Source: Actinomycetota bacterium (GTDB lineage Bacteria > Actinomycetota > Actinomycetes > JACCUZ01). Taken from it: a stretch of DNA of 6,222 bases. A program made the position numbers and the translations under genes. Location: assembly GCA_030841245.1 (NCBI GenBank), contig JAVEDG010000200.1, forward strand, positions 1 to 6,222, in the 5' to 3' direction. The notes below the pieces were generated by a model. It did no database searches. It saw only the letters and a list, made by a program, of their open reading frames with translations, and had not been told where the DNA came from. Of the stretch, positions 6,167 to 6,222 are shown one piece after another; the first letter of the stretch is position 1, and each line of letters begins with the position of its first letter.

Positions 6167-6222
6167 ATGGGCAAGGTCATCGCATCCATCACGACCTCGG
6201 TCGACGGCTACGTCACCGGGCC
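6167..6222 (+). CDS. Dihydrofolate reductase/RibD C-terminal-domain family protein (3' partial)
   Basis: Only 18 full codons are visible before the window ends. They read GKVIASITTSVDGYVTG after the initiator Met. This is the characteristic first strand and loop of DHFR-like/RibD-C proteins (typically GKV...SxDGY). Such proteins bind NADPH and reduce pteridine- or riboflavin-precursor-like substrates, but most members in this family have no assigned reaction. The start is supported by the Shine-Dalgarno at 6155-6162. The gene lies after the tRNA hairpin, so it is probably a separate transcription unit. The call rests on a short stretch of sequence. Confidence 0.7.
   Translation, partial: MGKVIASITTSVDGYVTG

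Noticed and set aside
5938..6192. Minus-strand ORF ending in YRNRTDDLRITSASL.
   Set aside because: That ending is a translated antisense copy of the tRNA-Thr gene, a well-known spurious annotation; the rest overlaps the hairpin and the start of the DHFR-like gene.

Overview
The window is uniformly GC-rich (strong G/C at third codon positions, several GTG starts, stop-start overlaps of the GTGA type) and reads as a chromosomal housekeeping segment of a high-GC actinobacterium. The MFS-thymidylate kinase fusion and the wording of the HolB and RicT-like proteins suggest Nocardioidaceae or a related group, but the genus is an inference. All supported genes are on the + strand and are packed tightly. 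I see no mobile element, CRISPR array or phage gene.

Bases 1-2148 encode the end of a fusion protein: the later part of an MFS-type transporter, then a complete thymidylate kinase (tmk), then a long Ala/Glu/Arg-rich helical tail. One in-frame TAG at 334-336 interrupts the MFS part. The same reading frame is open and homologous-looking on both sides, so this is a nonsense change (or base error), not a frameshift. holB (DNA polymerase III delta') follows with a GTGA overlap, and a RicT/YaaT-type PSP1 protein begins 38 bases after it. Next comes a secreted alpha/beta-hydrolase lipoprotein of the tripeptidyl-aminopeptidase type, again joined by a GTGA overlap.

After the hydrolase there is a short spacer with a possible -10 element, a tRNA-Thr(CGT) with encoded CCA, and a perfect hairpin that probably ends its transcript. 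A short intergenic region follows, then a strong ribosome binding site and the first 18 codons of a dihydrofolate reductase/RibD-like protein that runs off the window.

The genes supply dTTP (Tmk), load the replicative clamp (HolB) and probably modulate RNA processing (RicT-like). The order tmk-holB-ricT is also found in Bacillus subtilis (tmk ... holB-yaaT), so it is an old conserved neighbourhood. The peptidase lipoprotein is an actinobacterial addition. I do not find a wholly new system here. The best items for a second look are the stop codon inside an otherwise intact essential-kinase fusion, and the coiled-coil tail of that protein.
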